Shown: piece after piece, positions 16,625 through 29,162 of the stretch
How positions within the stretch are numbered: position 1 is the stretch's first letter
How the letters are laid out: every line of letters begins with the position of its first letter
Origin: Acinetobacter sp. MB5
GTDB lineage: Bacteria; Pseudomonadota; Gammaproteobacteria; Pseudomonadales; Moraxellaceae
DNA length: 64,000 bases
Direction of reading: 5' to 3'
Assembly: GCF_003261585.1 (NCBI RefSeq)
Contig: NZ_POVU01000008.1
Location: forward strand, 1-64,000
The notes under the pieces: model-generated
The model's database searches: none
Seen by the model: only the letters and a program-made list of their open reading frames with translations
What the model was told of the DNA's origin: nothing
Program-made: the position numbers and the translations under genes

Positions 16625-17365
16625 ATGAGTGAAACGATGCAAAGCAATAACCCCATTTTAACGCGTGTAGAAACCTACAGCGATTATCAGCACCCGATGA
16701 CCATTCAGGGTGCAGTCAACAAGTCAGTCTTACTCACCAGCATTGCCGCAGGTCTAGGTTTGGTGTTCTTCTTCTACTGTGCCATGAGCATGAACTTTGG
16801 TTTAGCCATGACAGGTGCAATGGTCGGTGCGATTGGTGGCTTTATTTTGGCACTCATTACCACGTTTAAGCCAAACACCGCTCGTACACTGGCGATTCCG
16901 TATGCATTGTTTGAAGGTGCATTCCTTGGCGGTATTTCGTTTGTATTCCAAGCGAAATATCCAGGTGCGCCACTCCAAGCATTATTGGCAACTTTCGTCA
17001 CTACCTTGGTTTTGTTTGGTCTGTACAAAATGCAGATTATTCGTGCGACTGAAAAATTTAAAGCCATTGTGCTTTCAGCCACTTTAGCCATCTGTATTGT
17101 GTTTGTTGTGCAAATGATGATGAGCATGATCTTTAGCTCAAGTATTCCTTATGTCTTTGAAAGCAATGCCTTAGGAATTGGTTTTGCGGCATTTGTTGCG
17201 ATTATTGCTTCTTTAAATCTAATTCTAGATTTCGATTTAATTGAGAATGCAGCAGCGCAGCGCGCACCACAAGCATTTGAATGGACATGTGCAATTGCAT
17301 TATTGGCAACTTTGGTTTGGATGTATATTTCATTTTTACGTCTAATCGGCATGTCACGTGATTAA
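16625..17365 (+). CDS. Bax inhibitor-1/YccA family membrane protein
   Basis: A 246-residue inner-membrane protein with seven hydrophobic segments after a ~30-residue polar N-terminus. The family traits are the TPYALFEGAFLGGIS-like segment near residue 97 and the C-terminal LNLILDFDLIENAAAQRAP with the conserved acidic pair. E. coli YccA modulates FtsH, and BsYetJ is a pH-gated calcium channel. The exact role here is unknown. ATG 16637 (MQSNNPIL) is an alternative start, since neither site has a strong Shine-Dalgarno. A long AT-rich leader of ~150 bp precedes it. Monocistronic. Confidence 0.9.
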   Translation: MSETMQSNNPILTRVETYSDYQHPMTIQGAVNKSVLLTSIAAGLGLVFFFYCAMSMNFGLAMTGAMVGAIGGFILALITTFKPNTARTLAIPYALFEGAFLGGISFVFQAKYPGAPLQALLATFVTTLVLFGLYKMQIIRATEKFKAIVLSATLAICIVFVVQMMMSMIFSSSIPYVFESNALGIGFAAFVAIIASLNLILDFDLIENAAAQRAPQAFEWTCAIALLATLVWMYISFLRLIGMSRD

Positions 17366-17384
17366 TCTCATGTATTGTTAAGCG

Positions 17385-17415
17385 AAAACGCACCTAAAAT
17401 CAGGTGCGTTTTTTA
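17385..17415 (+). terminator. intrinsic terminator of the Bax inhibitor-like gene
   Basis: AACGCACCT and AGGTGCGTT around a six-base loop with a terminal T-run. Confidence 0.92.
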
Positions 17416-17437
17416 TTGGAAATCTTGAAAATAGGCG

Positions 17438-17479
17438 CATTATGCAATTTCTAAAAGTCTGAAGAATTGGCATTATGCA
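17438..17479. repeat. direct repeat CATTATGCA upstream of fabI
   Basis: CATTATGCA occurs at 17438-17446 and again at 17471-17479, 33 bp apart (about three helical turns), shortly before the fabI start. It may be a pair of regulator sites. Chance is possible in AT-rich DNA. Confidence 0.3.
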
Positions 17480-17509
17480 GATATAAAACATCTTGATGAG
17501 AGAAAATTC

Positions 17510-18310
17510 ATGGCAGGATTATTAGCAGGAAAACGCTTTTTAATTGCTGGTGTTGCAAGCAAACTATCTATCGCATTTGGTATTGCACAAGCTCTACACC
17601 GTGAAGGTGCTGAATTGGCATTTACTTACCCAAATGAAAAACTAAAAAAACGTGTGGATGAATTTGCTGAGCAATTTGGTTCAAAATTGGTGTTTCCTTG
17701 TGATGTCGCTGTAGATGCAGAGATTGATCAAGCATTTGCTGATCTTGCACAACACTGGGATGGTTTAGACGGTGTGGTTCACTCAATCGGTTTTGCGCCA
17801 GCGCATACACTCGATGGTGACTTTACTGACGTGACTGACCGTGAAGGTTTCCGCGTTGCACATGACATTAGTGCGTACAGCTTCATCGCGATGGCTCGTG
17901 CTGCTAAGCCATTGTTACAAGCACGTCAAGGTTGTTTGTTGACATTGACTTACCAAGGTTCTGAGCGCGTAATGCCGAACTACAACGTGATGGGTCTTGC
18001 GAAAGCATCTTTAGAAGCGGGTGTACGTTACTTGGCATCAAGCATGGGCGTTGACGGTATTCGTGTGAATGCGATCTCTGCTGGTCCAATCCGTACTTTG
18101 GCTGCTTCTGGTATTAAATCTTTCCGTAAGATGTTAGATGCCAACGAAAAAATTTCTCCACTTAAACGCAACGTTACTATTGAAGAAGTGGGTAATGCTG
18201 CGTTGTTCCTATGCTCACCTTGGGCTTCAGGGATTACAGGTGAAATCATGTATGTTGATGCAGGTTTCAACACTGTTGGTATGAGCCAATCAATGATGGA
18301 TGACGAATAA
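17510..18310 (+). CDS. fabI: enoyl-[acyl-carrier-protein] reductase (NADH)
   Basis: A 266-residue short-chain dehydrogenase that reduces trans-2-enoyl-ACP in the last step of each fatty-acid elongation cycle; it is the triclosan target. NAD binding is [16 protein letters not shown] near residue 14. The catalytic Tyr-x6-Lys is in [13 protein letters not shown] near residue 156, and [13 protein letters not shown] follows. Length and motifs match FabI rather than FabV or FabL. Separate transcription unit with a strong terminator shared with convergent holA. Confidence 0.97.
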   Translation: MAGLLAGKRFLIAGVASKLSIAFGIAQALHREGAELAFTYPNEKLKKRVDEFAEQFGSKLVFPCDVAVDAEIDQAFADLAQHWDGLDGVVHSIGFAPAHTLDGDFTDVTDREGFRVAHDISAYSFIAMARAAKPLLQARQGCLLTLTYQGSERVMPNYNVMGLAKASLEAGVRYLASSMGVDGIRVNAISAGPIRTLAASGIKSFRKMLDANEKISPLKRNVTIEEVGNAALFLCSPWASGITGEIMYVDAGFNTVGMSQSMMDDE

Positions 18311-18332
18311 TTTTTTAAATTATTTCACCCAT

Positions 18333-18364
18333 AAAAAAATCAGCTTTTTTAAGCTGATTTTTTT
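18333..18364. terminator. bidirectional intrinsic terminator between fabI and holA
   Basis: AAATCAGCTT and AAGCTGATTT around a TTTT loop, with A-runs and T-runs on the two sides. It serves both converging transcripts. Confidence 0.92.
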
Positions 18365-18370
18365 ATGTCT

Positions 18371-19357
18371 TTAATTAAACAAAGGCTTGCCACATAGTTC
18401 AGCCACGGCTTGTAAACATAGGTGTTCGGGATCTTCTTCAGAGGCGCCTTTAATTGCAGCATCAATTCGTAGTAATAAGCCTGACCAAGCTAAAAAACGT
18501 TGTGCTGAAAGTCGACGTAAGGCTTGTTGATATAAAGAAACACGTGTTTTCCAGATGCCAAGCTGTAGCGCATTCTGCGGTTGCTCATAGAGTTGCATTA
18601 ACAAACGCATTTCTTTACTGATTGACCATAAAATCAGACTCATGGCTTCACCTGTGGCCAATAAGTACTGATAAATTTTCACCGACTGAGCAAAGTCACC
18701 TTGTAGCATGCTGTCATTTAGATCATAGGTACTATAACGTGATTGGTCTTGTAGACACTGATAAAGTTGCTCAATTCCGATGTGCTGTAAGTCGGGGAAA
18801 GTATCACTCACACGAATTAAACTGTTTTTGGCTGCCAGCAAGTTGTGCTCATGATGTTCAAGCAACCATTGCCACGCATCCTGATTTAAAGTGATGCCGA
18901 GTTTGTCGGCTTCTGTTGCTAAAATGCGTTGACGGTCTTGCGGGTAATTGGCTTGCAAAGAAACCAATACACCATTGGCTTCAATGGTCTGAAAAAAACT
19001 GGATTTTAGGCTTTGTGCATCTTGCTTGGGCATCACCACAACAAGCAGGTTCTGCTCATTGTATTGCAGGTATTCTTTGAGTAGCTTGAGTCCTGCTGCA
19101 TCGGGTTTAATATTGCCATGTGCTTCAATTGCCAGTTGCTGAGAAAAGAGCGACAGGCTATTTAGCGCATTAAAGACATTTTTCCAGTCCTGAACACTGT
19201 GAATTTCATAGCGTTGTCGTTCAATTTCCTGACTTTGCCAATGGCGGCGCAGAGCATCGAGCAGGTTCTGTTCAAGCAAAGGTTCTTGACCTTGCATAAC
19301 CCAAGCACCCTGTGCTTCGTGGACACGTTTGAGTGCTTGTAGGTAGTCGAGCTTCAT
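18371..19357 (-). CDS. holA: DNA polymerase III subunit delta
   Basis: A 328-residue clamp-loader subunit that opens the beta sliding clamp. It has the HolA pattern: QGQEPLLEQNLLDALR near residue 22, LSLFSQQLAIEAHG near residue 70, NLLVVVMPKQDAQSLKSSFF, LEHHEHNLLAAKNSLIRV and a C-terminal LLRIDAAIKGASEEDPEHL. It follows lptE by 12 bp in the order leuS-lptE-holA, the conserved gammaproteobacterial arrangement. Confidence 0.95.
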   Translation of the reverse strand: MKLDYLQALKRVHEAQGAWVMQGQEPLLEQNLLDALRRHWQSQEIERQRYEIHSVQDWKNVFNALNSLSLFSQQLAIEAHGNIKPDAAGLKLLKEYLQYNEQNLLVVVMPKQDAQSLKSSFFQTIEANGVLVSLQANYPQDRQRILATEADKLGITLNQDAWQWLLEHHEHNLLAAKNSLIRVSDTFPDLQHIGIEQLYQCLQDQSRYSTYDLNDSMLQGDFAQSVKIYQYLLATGEAMSLILWSISKEMRLLMQLYEQPQNALQLGIWKTRVSLYQQALRRLSAQRFLAWSGLLLRIDAAIKGASEEDPEHLCLQAVAELCGKPLFN

Positions 19358-19369
19358 AACAACAAAAAA

Positions 19370-19954
19370 TTAAGGTGCTGTTGCTGGTGAGGAAGAAGCG
19401 GGAGCAGGTTGTAGCTGTGGTAAGCGATTGGTCGAAATTTGACGCGCCATTTGTTGAGCCACATCGTCAATCAAGTTGATAATTACAGAATCTTGTTCGT
19501 TATCATCGACGTTGACCGATTCAACGTTGTATTGATAGCTTTTTACACCATTAATGGTACGAGGGGCAGTGACAGGATTGCCTTGCGCATCTTCAATTTG
19601 GAAAGTGACATTTAAATGTAAAATCACTTCGGCAACCCGACCGCTAAGTTTTTGACGGCGGTAGTTGTACTCTAAGATATGAAGCGTATAAGCATCTTTA
19701 GCATCATCAAATTGAATGCCATAACCAGATAAATAGCTTTTTAACTTGGTTTGTAAAGTGTTCCCTTGAGGAATCAAATTATTGTTTGTATCTGTTACAT
19801 GAAGGGCTTCACTTGGCAAGTTCAACTTCATGTGTGGGTATGCCACAGGCATTGAGGTCGGACTGAGACCTTTTAAATGAAAGCCACAGCCGACTAAGCT
19901 TGCACTTAGACCAAGAGTTAAAACGATAGATGCTAAACGTGGGACTAAGTGCAT
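19370..19954 (-). CDS. lptE: LPS-assembly lipoprotein LptE
   Basis: A 194-residue outer-membrane lipoprotein that plugs the LptD barrel and helps place lipopolysaccharide on the cell surface. The signal peptide ends in the lipobox SLVGCGFHLKG with the lipidated cysteine near residue 23. SGRVAEVILHLNVTFQI and the C-terminal DDVAQQMARQIS fit the LptE fold. A proline/alanine/serine-rich tail ends the protein. It lies between leuS (17 bp) and holA (12 bp). Confidence 0.93.
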   Translation of the reverse strand: MHLVPRLASIVLTLGLSASLVGCGFHLKGLSPTSMPVAYPHMKLNLPSEALHVTDTNNNLIPQGNTLQTKLKSYLSGYGIQFDDAKDAYTLHILEYNYRRQKLSGRVAEVILHLNVTFQIEDAQGNPVTAPRTINGVKSYQYNVESVNVDDNEQDSVIINLIDDVAQQMARQISTNRLPQLQPAPASSSPATAP

Positions 19955-19971
19955 GCGTATTCCTCAACTAA

Positions 19972-22653
<2,682 letters not shown>

Positions 22654-22737
22654 CTAAAAGTGAATTTTGCGCAAGAAAATATCATCTGTCTATCGGCAAA
22701 TTTCGACAAACAGAAGAAAAGCTGGGAATTTTAAAGC

Positions 22738-23115
22738 TTATTGGGCTTGGGGTACTTTCATTGGCTGGTTTTGTTGGTTGCCTTGAGGCGGTTGTTGCAT
22801 ATTAGCTTGATTTTGAGCGGGTGCATTGTGATTTGTATTGCTTTGCGCTGTATTTGCCTGCTGAGCATTATTATTTGCAGTCATGGTTTTATTGCTTGGT
22901 GCTTCTGTTACTGGTGCAGGTGCCCAACCATGAGTTTGAATTTTACCACGAGTTTTTACCCCTTTGATTTTTGGAGGAGGTGTCGTGGTGTAATGTGTTG
23001 AACCATGCGCATCAACCCACTTGTAGTAGGTTGGTTGTGCAAAAGTGATATTGCTTAACCCCATTAAGCTCAATCCAATGATACTGGCAATTGTTATGTG
23101 TTTTTGCATTTTCAT
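22738..23115 (-). CDS. DUF4124 domain-containing secreted protein
   Basis: Predicted 125-residue exported protein, starting at ATG 23115 with AAGGA seven bases upstream; the longer frame begins in the intergenic region. The signal peptide (KHITIASIIGLSLMGLSNITFA) is followed by the DUF4124 core YKWVDAHGSTHYTTTPPP. The C-terminal half is low-complexity, rich in Asn, Gln, Ala and Pro (ANNNAQQANTAQSN). DUF4124 proteins are periplasmic and of unknown function. Single gene with no close neighbour on its strand. Confidence 0.85.
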   Translation of the reverse strand: MKMQKHITIASIIGLSLMGLSNITFAQPTYYKWVDAHGSTHYTTTPPPKIKGVKTRGKIQTHGWAPAPVTEAPSNKTMTANNNAQQANTAQSNTNHNAPAQNQANMQQPPQGNQQNQPMKVPQAQ

Positions 23116-23298
23116 GGCAATCCTTATTGGTTTTAAATCATGATGCTGTGCAAATTTTAGCGTGTTTTTTTGCTGAAAATATGAATTTCTCGGATTAATT
23201 AACATTAAAACTTGGATTTTCAATTATTGAGTTCGATAGGGGATTGATAATTTGATTTTTGTGAGGTTAAGCAATTTTAGAAAAAAATCACAGAAGCC

Positions 23299-23335
23299 TT
23301 GACAATCGGAGATGAAACAACAAGAATGCTACACT
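23299..23335 (+). promoter_or_regulatory. possible ilv operon promoter
   Basis: A consensus TTGACA lies at 23299-23304 and an extended -10-like TGCTACACT at 23327-23335. The spacing is longer than ideal, so the two may not belong to the same promoter. It is the only TTGACA in the ilvI upstream region and lies before the leader ORF. Confidence 0.3.
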
Positions 23336-23418
23336 TATTTATCTGATCACCCTTCGGATAAGTAAACGAATTGTGCAATAGGCATATATCTCTAGCCGAG
23401 CTATATGTTGAATTAAAA

Positions 23419-23535
23419 ATGTGTTTATCCCAGCATGTTTTTTTTACGTTAAAGATGCAGTATTTACAGGTTATATCGCTGTTGCATCTGATTTTTATCC
23501 TATTGCAGCGCCTAGGCGTAAAATTTGTGCTATAA
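23419..23535 (+). CDS. putative ilv leader peptide rich in Leu/Ile/Val
   Basis: A 38-codon ORF (or 26 codons from the second ATG at 23455) ends 75 bp before ilvI. From 23455 the peptide has 8 Leu, 3 Ile and 3 Val among 26 residues, including VISLLHLIFILL. This bias fits an attenuator leader sensing branched-chain aminoacyl-tRNA, and the downstream genes make these amino acids. Ribosome sites for either ATG are weak. A hairpin with 7-bp arms (AGATGCA 23453-23459, TGCATCT 23483-23489) lies inside the ORF and is followed by TTTTT. Translation is not demonstrated. Confidence 0.5.
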   Translation: MCLSQHVFFTLKMQYLQVISLLHLIFILLQRLGVKFVL

Positions 23536-23560
23536 GAGTACAGTTTGTATGAATTAAACA

Positions 23561-23585
23561 CTATGTAATGCCTCCCATTACATAG
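23561..23585 (+). promoter_or_regulatory. perfect 10-bp hairpin before ilvI
   Basis: CTATGTAATG and CATTACATAG enclose a CCTCC loop. The hairpin ends 12 bases before the AGGG ribosome site of ilvI. It is followed by A residues, so it is not a standard terminator. The pyrimidine loop could pair with a purine-rich ribosome site. It is probably part of the ilv control region. Confidence 0.6.
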
Positions 23586-23610
23586 AAAAAAGATATTAGG
23601 GTGAATCACG

Positions 23611-25338
23611 TTGGAACTTCTATCTGGTGGTGAAATGCTCGTTCGTGCACTTGCGGACGAAGGTGTTGAACACGTTTTCGGATATCCTGGTGGCGCAGTT
23701 TTGCACATCTATGATGCATTATTTAAACAAGACAAAATTGAGCACTATCTAGTACGCCATGAACAAGCGGCTGGACATATGGCGGATGCATATTCGCGTG
23801 TCACAGGCAAAACTGGTGTTGTACTGGTCACCTCAGGTCCTGGCGCAACCAATACTGTTACACCAATCGCAACAGCGTACATGGACTCCATTCCGATGGT
23901 GATTCTGTCTGGTCAGGTCGCTTCACATTTAATTGGTGAAGATGCTTTCCAGGAAACAGATATGGTCGGTGTGTCACGTCCAATCGTGAAGCACAGCTTC
24001 CAAGTTCGTCATGCAAGTGAAATTCCTGCCATCATCAAAAAAGCATTCTATATCGCTGCGAGTGGTCGTCCTGGCCCGGTTGTGGTCGATATTCCTAAAG
24101 ATGCGACTAATCCAGCAGAAAAATTTGCTTACGAATACCCTGAAAAAGTGAAGATGCGTTCTTACCAGCCACCTTATCGTGGTCATTCTGGTCAGATTCG
24201 TAAAGCAGTTGAAGAGCTGATTTCTGCTAAACGCCCTGTGATCTACAGTGGTGGTGGTGTAGTACAAGGTAATGCAGCAGCATTGTTGACTGAGCTTGCG
24301 CATTTATTAAATTACCCTGTGACTAATACCTTGATGGGTCTTGGTGGCTTCCCTGGTACAGATCCACAGTTTGTGGGCATGTTGGGGATGCATGGTTGCT
24401 ATGAAGCCAATATGGTGATGCACAATGCCGATGTAATTTTTGCAGTTGGTGCACGTTTTGATGACCGTGTAACCAATAACCCTGCAAAATTCTGTCCAAA
24501 TGCCAAAGTCATTCATATTGATATTGATCCAGCAACAATTTCTAAGACGATTTCTGCGCATATTCCAATCGTGGGTGCTGTTGAACCAGTACTTCAGGAA
24601 ATGTTGAGCCAGTTGAAACAGTTGAATGTGTCTAAGCCAAACCCTGAAGCATTAGCGGATTGGTGGAAGCAGATCAATGAATGGCGTCAAGTTCATGGCT
24701 TGAAATATGAGCCTGCGGTTGATGGTGGTATGAAGCCACAGCAAGTGGTTGAAACTTTATATAAAGTGACCAATGGTGAAGCGATCATCACGTCTGACGT
24801 GGGTCAGCACCAAATGTTTGCTGCTTTGTACTATAAGTATGATCAACCACGTCAATGGGTAAACTCTGGCGGTTTGGGTACGATGGGCGTTGGTTTGCCG
24901 TATGCAATGGCAGCAAAGCTTGCAAAACCTGATCAGCAAGTGGTGTGTATTACAGGTGAAGCATCGATTCAGATGTGTATTCAAGAGCTTTCAACCTGTA
25001 AGCAATATGGCTTAAACGTCAAGATTCTATGCTTGAATAACCGTGCACTTGGTATGGTTAAACAATGGCAAGACATGAACTATGAAGGTCGTCATTCAAG
25101 TTCATATGTTGAATCATTGCCAGACTTTAGCAAGTTAATGGAAGCTTATGGACACGTGGGTATTCAAATTAACCACGCAGATGAGCTTGAAGCCAAACTT
25201 GAAGAAGCCATGGCAATTAACGATAAATGTGTGTTTATTAACGTGATGGTTGACCGTTCTGAGCATGTTTACCCAATGCTGATCGCTGGTCAGTCCATGA
25301 AAGACATGTGGTTAAATAAAGGGGAGCGTACACAATGA
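23611..25338 (+). CDS. ilvI: acetolactate synthase large subunit (biosynthetic, class III)
   Basis: A 575-residue thiamine-diphosphate enzyme that joins two pyruvates, or pyruvate and 2-oxobutyrate, in Val/Leu/Ile synthesis. The start is a TTG ([18 protein letters not shown]), which aligns with the E. coli IlvI N-terminus and has AGGGTGA upstream. The catalytic glutamate is in [14 protein letters not shown] near residue 50. [10 protein letters not shown] and the ThDP/Mg site near residue 449 follow; the latter reads GEAS rather than GDGS, with the NN pair intact downstream. First gene of ilvIHC; its stop overlaps ilvH. Confidence 0.96.
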   Translation: MELLSGGEMLVRALADEGVEHVFGYPGGAVLHIYDALFKQDKIEHYLVRHEQAAGHMADAYSRVTGKTGVVLVTSGPGATNTVTPIATAYMDSIPMVILSGQVASHLIGEDAFQETDMVGVSRPIVKHSFQVRHASEIPAIIKKAFYIAASGRPGPVVVDIPKDATNPAEKFAYEYPEKVKMRSYQPPYRGHSGQIRKAVEELISAKRPVIYSGGGVVQGNAAALLTELAHLLNYPVTNTLMGLGGFPGTDPQFVGMLGMHGCYEANMVMHNADVIFAVGARFDDRVTNNPAKFCPNAKVIHIDIDPATISKTISAHIPIVGAVEPVLQEMLSQLKQLNVSKPNPEALADWWKQINEWRQVHGLKYEPAVDGGMKPQQVVETLYKVTNGEAIITSDVGQHQMFAALYYKYDQPRQWVNSGGLGTMGVGLPYAMAAKLAKPDQQVVCITGEASIQMCIQELSTCKQYGLNVKILCLNNRALGMVKQWQDMNYEGRHSSSYVESLPDFSKLMEAYGHVGIQINHADELEAKLEEAMAINDKCVFINVMVDRSEHVYPMLIAGQSMKDMWLNKGERTQ

Positions 25339-25826
25339 GACACATTATCTCTGTACTGATTGAGAATGAATCAGGTGCGCTTTCTCGTTTAGTGGGCTTG
25401 TTTAGTCAACGTGGTTACAACATTGAAACACTCAATGTTGCGCCTACGGAAGACCCAACTTTGTCTCGCCTAACATTAACGACGTATGGCGATGACCATA
25501 AAATTGAGCAAATCACCAAACAACTCAATAAGTTAATTGAAGTTGTAAAAGTGGTTGATTTGAGTGAAGGTGCGCACATTGAGCGAGAACTCATGCTGAT
25601 CAAAGTGAAGGCATTAGGTGCAGCACGTGATGAAATCAAACGCACAACGGATATTTTCCGTGCTTCAATTGTTGACGTTACACCAACGACTTATACCATT
25701 CAGATTGTTGGTGCGACTGAAAAACTCGACGGATTTATTGATGCTTTAGCTGAAAATACCATTTTGGAAGTGGTGCGTTCAGGCGTGTCAGGTATTGCAC
25801 GCGGCGAAAAAGTATTAACGGTTTAA
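25335..25826 (+). CDS. ilvH: acetolactate synthase small (regulatory) subunit
   Basis: A 163-residue subunit with an N-terminal ACT domain (residues 3-75: [34 protein letters not shown]) that binds valine and confers feedback inhibition, and a C-terminal activation domain ([11 protein letters not shown]). The ATG overlaps the ilvI stop in an ATGA, so the subunits are translationally coupled. Length is normal. Confidence 0.97.
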   Translation: MRHIISVLIENESGALSRLVGLFSQRGYNIETLNVAPTEDPTLSRLTLTTYGDDHKIEQITKQLNKLIEVVKVVDLSEGAHIERELMLIKVKALGAARDEIKRTTDIFRASIVDVTPTTYTIQIVGATEKLDGFIDALAENTILEVVRSGVSGIARGEKVLTV

Positions 25827-26867
<1,041 letters not shown>

Positions 26868-26895
26868 TTTCTCGAATCAATTGATTTGAATGCAA

Positions 26896-26923
26896 AGACC
26901 CACTCTATTTGAGTGGGTTTTTT
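26896..26923 (+). terminator. intrinsic terminator of ilvIHC
   Basis: ACCCACTC and GAGTGGGT around a TATTT loop, followed by T residues, about 30 bases behind the ilvC stop. Confidence 0.93.
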
Positions 26924-26979
26924 ATGTTTACGGTTACGTGCCTCAAAAAGATGAACGCAGTGCTTTCATTTTTTTCGTA

Positions 26980-27024
26980 CCTTGGATTCAAGCAAACAAA
27001 ATCGTAGATAAAGAGAAAAACTAA
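26980..27024 (+). pseudogene. duplicated 3' end of ilvC
   Basis: Forty-five bases repeat the last 45 bases of ilvC (26823-26867), including the stop codon, with two substitutions (T to A and G to A). No homology to ilvC is obvious before the CCTTGG junction. A second terminator follows at 27044-27074. This looks like the scar of a past duplication or recombination at the end of ilvC. Confidence 0.8.
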
Positions 27025-27043
27025 GTTTTAGTTTATTCTAAAT

Positions 27044-27074
27044 AAAAAACCCTAACTTAATGTTAGGGTTTTTT
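27044..27074. terminator. second intrinsic terminator behind the ilvC copy
   Basis: ACCCTAAC and GTTAGGGT around a TTAAT loop, with A-runs and T-runs on the two sides. It is distinct in sequence from the terminator at 26896-26923. Confidence 0.9.
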
Positions 27075-27093
27075 ATTGCTCATTTCCCAATCT

Positions 27094-27127
27094 ATGCTGT
27101 ATAGCGTAAAAGTAAGCTATACAGCAT
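27094..27127 (-). terminator. long perfect hairpin downstream of the binding-protein gene
   Basis: ATGCTGTATAGC and GCTATACAGCAT form a 12-bp perfect stem with a ten-base loop, about 11 bases behind the stop of the minus-strand gene. There is no strong T-run, so it may be a terminator or a 3'-end protector of that mRNA. Confidence 0.55.
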
Positions 27128-27138
27128 GCTTTTAGGTT

Positions 27139-28032
27139 TTAGATACCTGCATCCGTTGGACGACGTTGCAAGTTTAAGTATGAACGACTTGGGTCTAAAT
27201 CGAGGTTAATATTTTTTGGTGGAATTGGAGACTGGAACCATTTTTTATAAAGGTTTCGCATTTCGCCAGATTTCCACAAGCCATTCACGCTACCATCAAC
27301 AACTTCTTTGAACTTACTATCTCCTTTTGGCAGCATGATTCCATAAGGTTCAGCGGACAATACAGGCCCTACAATCGCATAAGCTCCTGGATTTGAACTT
27401 TTAGCAATTAAGCCAGCAAGAATGTTGTCATCCATTACAAAAGCTTCTGCCTTGCCATTTGCTAAAATCGCAAATGAGTCATCCATATCACGACCATACA
27501 GATTGATGACATCGATATTCTTGCCGCGTTCATTGCGTTTGACATATTGGTCTGATGTTGTACCTGCGGTTGTGACAACTGCTTTATGATCTAAATCCGA
27601 AATATTGTGAATATTGGCGCCCTTTTTCACAGCCATACGTACTTCTGTGTAGTAGAAGTTGGTTGAGAAAGCGACTTCTTGCTGGCGTTTATAAGAGTTG
27701 GTGATTGACTCGCATGCCATGTCAATACGACCCGATTTAATGTCTGGAATGCGTTGGCTTGGTGTGACTGCCAGATACTCAATACGTAAGTTTGGCATAT
27801 TGAGTTGTCTTTTGACATCGCTTGCAACATGACGACAAATATCGATGGCATAACCATCTGCTTTACCATTCGCGATATAAGAAATTGGCATCGATGTATC
27901 GCTGAAGCCAATGATGATTTTCCCCGAACTTTTAATCTTTGCAAGTGTATCAACAGCGTAAACTTGGCTTGCCCCGAGAGAGATGCAGGTGAACAAAGAT
28001 GATGCAATGATGGATTTTGAAGATAGTTTCAT
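27139..28032 (-). CDS. amino-acid ABC transporter periplasmic binding protein (GltI-like)
   Basis: A 297-residue solute-binding protein of family 3. A signal peptide (about residues 1-26, ending QVYA) is followed by the SBP3 pattern: IKSSGKIIIGFSDTSMPISY, ADGYAIDICRHVA, SGRIDMACESITNSYKR, and a C-terminal IMLPKGDSKFKEVVD. In layout it resembles the glutamate/aspartate binding protein GltI. No permease or ATPase genes are adjacent, so it must use a transporter encoded elsewhere or have another role. Ligand specificity cannot be read from the sequence. Confidence 0.88.
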   Translation of the reverse strand: MKLSSKSIIASSLFTCISLGASQVYAVDTLAKIKSSGKIIIGFSDTSMPISYIANGKADGYAIDICRHVASDVKRQLNMPNLRIEYLAVTPSQRIPDIKSGRIDMACESITNSYKRQQEVAFSTNFYYTEVRMAVKKGANIHNISDLDHKAVVTTAGTTSDQYVKRNERGKNIDVINLYGRDMDDSFAILANGKAEAFVMDDNILAGLIAKSSNPGAYAIVGPVLSAEPYGIMLPKGDSKFKEVVDGSVNGLWKSGEMRNLYKKWFQSPIPPKNINLDLDPSRSYLNLQRRPTDAGI

Positions 28033-29162
28033 AACTTCCCTAATTAGTAGCTTAATCGCTCTGTTTTGTTGTAAAAATAGGCAAAAACCCAGTGTAATTT
28101 ATAAGCAAAACAAATGCCATAATTTTGCCTCTAATATTCTGATTTTGTTGGTTTTTATTTGAATTTTTGATGTTAAATCATTGATTTTATTTCACTATTT
28201 ATTTTTAAAATTTTCATATAAAAATCCTGAAAAAACAATGTATTGTATAATAATTAACCTTTAAGATGTGAGGTGTCATTCAAATGAAACATAATGGTGC
28301 ATTCATTGTTTAGTTGTGCTTTTTAATGGTGCTTTTATTTAAAAAAATAATCATTTTTTACTAAAAAACAGGTTAGAGGTGGTGTCTGAAAATGACTGAC
28401 TTGAGCTAAAAACGGATTGCTGGATTGTCTTTTTTAGCAAGTTATGAATTTTTTGTTACACACATAAAATGTGAAAATGGCAAGTGAAATGGCTTCATCA
28501 TTATGGGCTAAAAATTAGAAGTAATAGGATTATTGGGAAAGGAGCTTTTGCTAAATTGTTTGCTTCATAAGGTATGATATAAGGTGAAATACTTTTTAGG
28601 GTAAGTGTGGCAAAAGAAGACTCAGTTTGTTGTGCATTTAATTGTTAAATAGCTTGATAGTCATAAATTTTATAAAATACAAATAGTTAAATTTTTAGGG
28701 CATATCAGCGAATTGATTTTTATAAATAAGTATAAAATGTGAATTAAGTCTCATTTTTATGCTTAAAATATAAAATATTTATCAAAAATTGCTTTTATTG
28801 TTAACTTTTATTGTTTTTATATATTTTAATGTATTTCTTATGGAAAAATTAAGAATTATGTATGTATATGATTTTTTTGTTTGAAAAAATAATATGAGAA
28901 AGTTTCTTTTTTGTATTTGAGAATATTATATATAAGTAAGAAAATATTTAAGAAAATCTGTGTAAAAAATTATCATAATAAACAGAAATTTAAAGGAATA
29001 ATTTTAATTTTTTAATTAAAACATGAAATCGGATGCTTTTTTCATCATTTTAAAAAACGTCGCTAACATTTATCCAGCACTTATAAAAAGATCTAACTCG
29101 AAATATAAAATGAGCTAAGGAATTTTATAAATGCCAATAAATAAAAACAAAGGAGATGGGTT
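28033..29162. other. 1.1-kb very AT-rich intergenic region upstream of the pilus operon
   Basis: No ORF of convincing length, RNA gene or insertion sequence was found. The DNA is dominated by A/T runs, richer in A+T than the flanking core genes. It carries the divergent promoters of the binding-protein gene and the pilus operon. Such AT-rich leaders are typical of silenced, horizontally acquired fimbrial loci. The pilus ribosome site AAAGGAG (29149-29155) lies at its end. Confidence 0.6.

Noticed and set aside
23277..23708. 143-codon minus-strand ORF over the ilvI leader
   Set aside because: It runs antisense through the regulatory region and the ilvI start. Its Cys/Asn/Tyr-rich composition fits a shadow frame, and it has no recognisable domain.
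26980..27024. A second functional ilvC gene
   Set aside because: Only the last 45 bases are repeated; there is no upstream coding homology.
28033..29162. Prophage or insertion-sequence remnant in the AT-rich spacer
   Set aside because: No integrase, transposase, terminal repeats or target duplication could be seen.
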